DNA from: Stichopus chloronotus
Taxonomy: Eukaryota > Echinodermata > Holothuroidea > Aspidochirotida > Stichopodidae
Assembly (NCBI GenBank): GCA_021234535.1
Contig: CM037837.1
Location: forward strand, 682,001-746,000
Length of the DNA: 64,000 nt
Direction of reading: 5' to 3'
Below are positions 62,471 through 64,000 of the stretch, piece by piece; positions within the stretch are counted from its first letter, which is position 1, and the number at the start of each line of letters is the position of its first letter. The notes beneath the pieces were generated by a model, which was not told the origin of the DNA, did not search any database, and saw only the letters and a list, made by a program, of their open reading frames with translations. The position numbers were made by a program, and so were the translations under genes.

Positions 62471-62630
62471 TCAATATTGCAAATACAAGGAGGAGTGTAC
62501 ATAGACATTTGCACGGATAGCAGTGGATTGGAAGATCCACTGCAAGCTGATGTTCTTTCTGCCAATCACAGTGAGGAGAGTCAGTTTCGTATCGAGGAGA
62601 GGAGGCACCAGATCAGATTGGTTGCAATTG
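62471..62630 (-). CDS. membrane protein terminal exon C
   Basis: Follows a very strong acceptor (TTTTTTATTTTTCAG). It completes the split Ser codon from exon B and runs 52 codons to TGA. Confidence 0.55.
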
Positions 62631-63737
62631 CTGAAAAATAAAAAAAGATATGTACAAACCTTCAGTGTTACCCTCTCCTGTGTGTAAATTGTGTCAACGT
62701 TTGACTGCAAATCAATATTTTCAGACATCAAGATTTCACTTGAACATACACAGAGGAGCTTTGTGCGCACAATACAACCGCAACCAGAATTTGCACATGA
62801 GACTTTGAAAACAGTGCATTAGACATGTCCCGATACTGTAGCTGAAGGACTGCAACCAGCACCTTTCAATAGTCTTTGCTTTCTGCAAGTTCCAAAACCA
62901 CATCCTGCGATGTTATTTTTGTTAAACGTTTACTTGATAGCATAGCATTACGGTGACATTCAACAGTGGCACAGTGCATTATTGATTTCACGCCACCAGA
63001 GATGGCATAAAAAAGACTAGCCTTGATCTAAGTACGTACCTATGACAATGAACAGTATTTGCTAGCAGAAAGTGCAAACAGACGGACATCATACTGAACA
63101 TTAGCAACATAACATACACTGTATCCTTCAGGAAAACAGGATGGTATTGAATGTAATTGTACATGAAGACCGTGTTCCCACTAAGGAGCAGGATTGCGTG
63201 AAACCTGTATTTGTCTCCTGAATCCCACGCAAAGATAAATCCTATGCAGGAAACCCTGCACACTTTTCTACAGCTAAGATCGTACCTACGATTGTAAATA
63301 CAGAAAATTGTAGAGAGGAATTCCCTCCCAGTTTCAGTTCCGTCGTGTGAACACTGCTTCAACAAAAAGTCTGACCTTCAGTGCACTGCAGTGAGGACAG
63401 TGGAGTACAGTAACTTGTCTTTAAATTCATTTAGTTCCAAACTAAAGTTTGACCTTGCAAGGGACAATACATATTTGAAAACTAGAAGCAAAGCAAAAGT
63501 TTGTGAAAATGTCAACACAAAAAAACACTCAAATTGACCAAGAATTTGAAGAATATAAATTTTTCTAGAAGGGATGGACAATGTATTGCATACCTTTTTG
63601 TGTGTTCCATTTTCATTGAAGACCCTTGACTTCAAAGGGGGCCCTTTTATTAATGCATAAAAGACGCAAGTGATGAGCATGATAAACAGAAAGTAGCTAG
63701 TGTACATTAGATGAAGGTTGATAATTGATTTCTCCTC
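62471..63737 (-). CDS. unidentified multi-pass membrane protein, C-terminal exons (partial)
   Basis: Three exons join in phase: 63594-63737 (48 codons), 63040-63353 and 62471-62630, with the TGA stop at 62471-62473. They give about 205 residues of C-terminus, and the gene continues beyond the window. Hydrophobic segments are TSYFLFIMLITCVFYALI in the first exon and FHAILLLSGNTVFMYNYI plus VYVMLLMFSMMSVCLHFLL in the second. A soluble Cys-containing loop (CSHDGTETG...CIYNRRYDLSCRKVC) lies between them, after a glycosylation-type NGT. The last exon is a moderately hydrophobic tail (NQSDLVPPLLDTKLTLLTVI...). The splice sites (CTTCAG, GTATGC, GTACGT, TTTTTCAG) and the phase agreement argue for a real gene. 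I do not recognise the family, and the middle acceptor at 63354 is the weakest point. Confidence 0.6.
63040..63353 (-). CDS. membrane protein exon B
   Basis: Contains two predicted membrane helices. The donor GTACGT at 63039 is clear. The acceptor (TTGTTGAAGCAG) has a modest pyrimidine tract; other AG sites inside the frame do not fit the phase of exon A. Confidence 0.55.
63594..63737 (-). CDS. membrane protein exon A
   Basis: Phase 0-0, 48 codons, beginning EEKSIINLHLMYTSYFLFIM and ending in SRVFNENGTHKK. The acceptor TTCACCTTCAG and the donor GTATGC are both strong. Confidence 0.62.
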
Positions 63738-64000
63738 CTGAAGGTGAAGGAGAGAAAAAAAATCTATGTTTTATGCAGTGTCATTTCAAGTTCACAATGA
63801 AAGATTAAAATCTTTGCAGAGCCTAGAAAATGTCAGATCTTGAATAGTGTATGCCCAGATGGTCAATGGATCCCTCCTCAAAGTGGGGGGTATGATAACT
63901 AGCAGCATGGCCAAGTTGAAAGAAGAGGGATATCTCATGGTGTAGAAACTCCCTTGCTGCAATAGGGGCGACCTGAGCGAGTAGCTTGAGAAACAAGGCG
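63738..64000 (-). other. intron of the membrane-protein gene running off the window
   Basis: Upstream of exon A there is no further coding segment that I can identify before the window ends. Confidence 0.4.

Overview
The window is invertebrate animal nuclear DNA: AT-rich, intron-dense, with GT-AG splice sites, many poly-C/poly-G runs and minisatellites, and no prokaryotic features. Two genes could be assembled by hand with consistent splice phase across every junction. Both resemble human proteins over their whole length, and MORC2 with this architecture points to an animal. The poly-C tracts and TAGGCCT-like intergenic DNA would suit an echinoderm, but that is a guess.

Layout, with all supported genes on the minus strand. 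(1) 3.5-11.6 kb: a complete nine-exon GDPD1-type glycerophosphodiester phosphodiesterase gene, 322 codons plus stop, with two minisatellites in its last intron. (2) 12.3-17.7 kb: a full-length, very young Ty3/Gypsy LTR retrotransposon. Its two 616-bp LTRs show one mismatch, it has a 4-bp target duplication, an 18-nt primer-binding site matching tRNA-Trp, and intact gag and pol frames. It sits about 660 bp upstream of the GDPD start codon. (3) 17.7-28.3 kb: intergenic, with a cluster of GATAAACC/GGTTTATC inverted motifs at 20.4-21.1 kb and no supported gene. (4) 28.4-55.6 kb: a MORC2 orthologue (GHKL ATPase, coiled coil, CW zinc finger, Ser/Pro-rich linker, Tudor-like domain, C-terminal coiled coil) in 27 well-supported coding exons plus a tentative first one, about 1148 residues. 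Its introns hold a 142-bp tandem repeat in which each unit carries a DR1-like nuclear-receptor half-site pair, and a GTACTTCAATG minisatellite. (5) 55.6-62.5 kb: mostly featureless, with a decayed non-LTR reverse-transcriptase fragment at 59.4-59.7 kb. (6) 62.5-63.7 kb: the three last coding exons of an unrecognised multi-pass membrane protein that continues past the window edge.

The genes do not form a pathway. GDPD1 acts on lysophospholipids. In human cells MORC2 works in chromatin silencing, including of retroelements through HUSH, so its nearness to a young intact retrotransposon is suggestive but probably coincidental. I found no convincing new system. The items most worth checking are the retroelement's triplicated primer-binding-site motif and its gag-pol junction, the DR1 repeat array, the uncertain MORC2 N-terminus and the unknown membrane protein.
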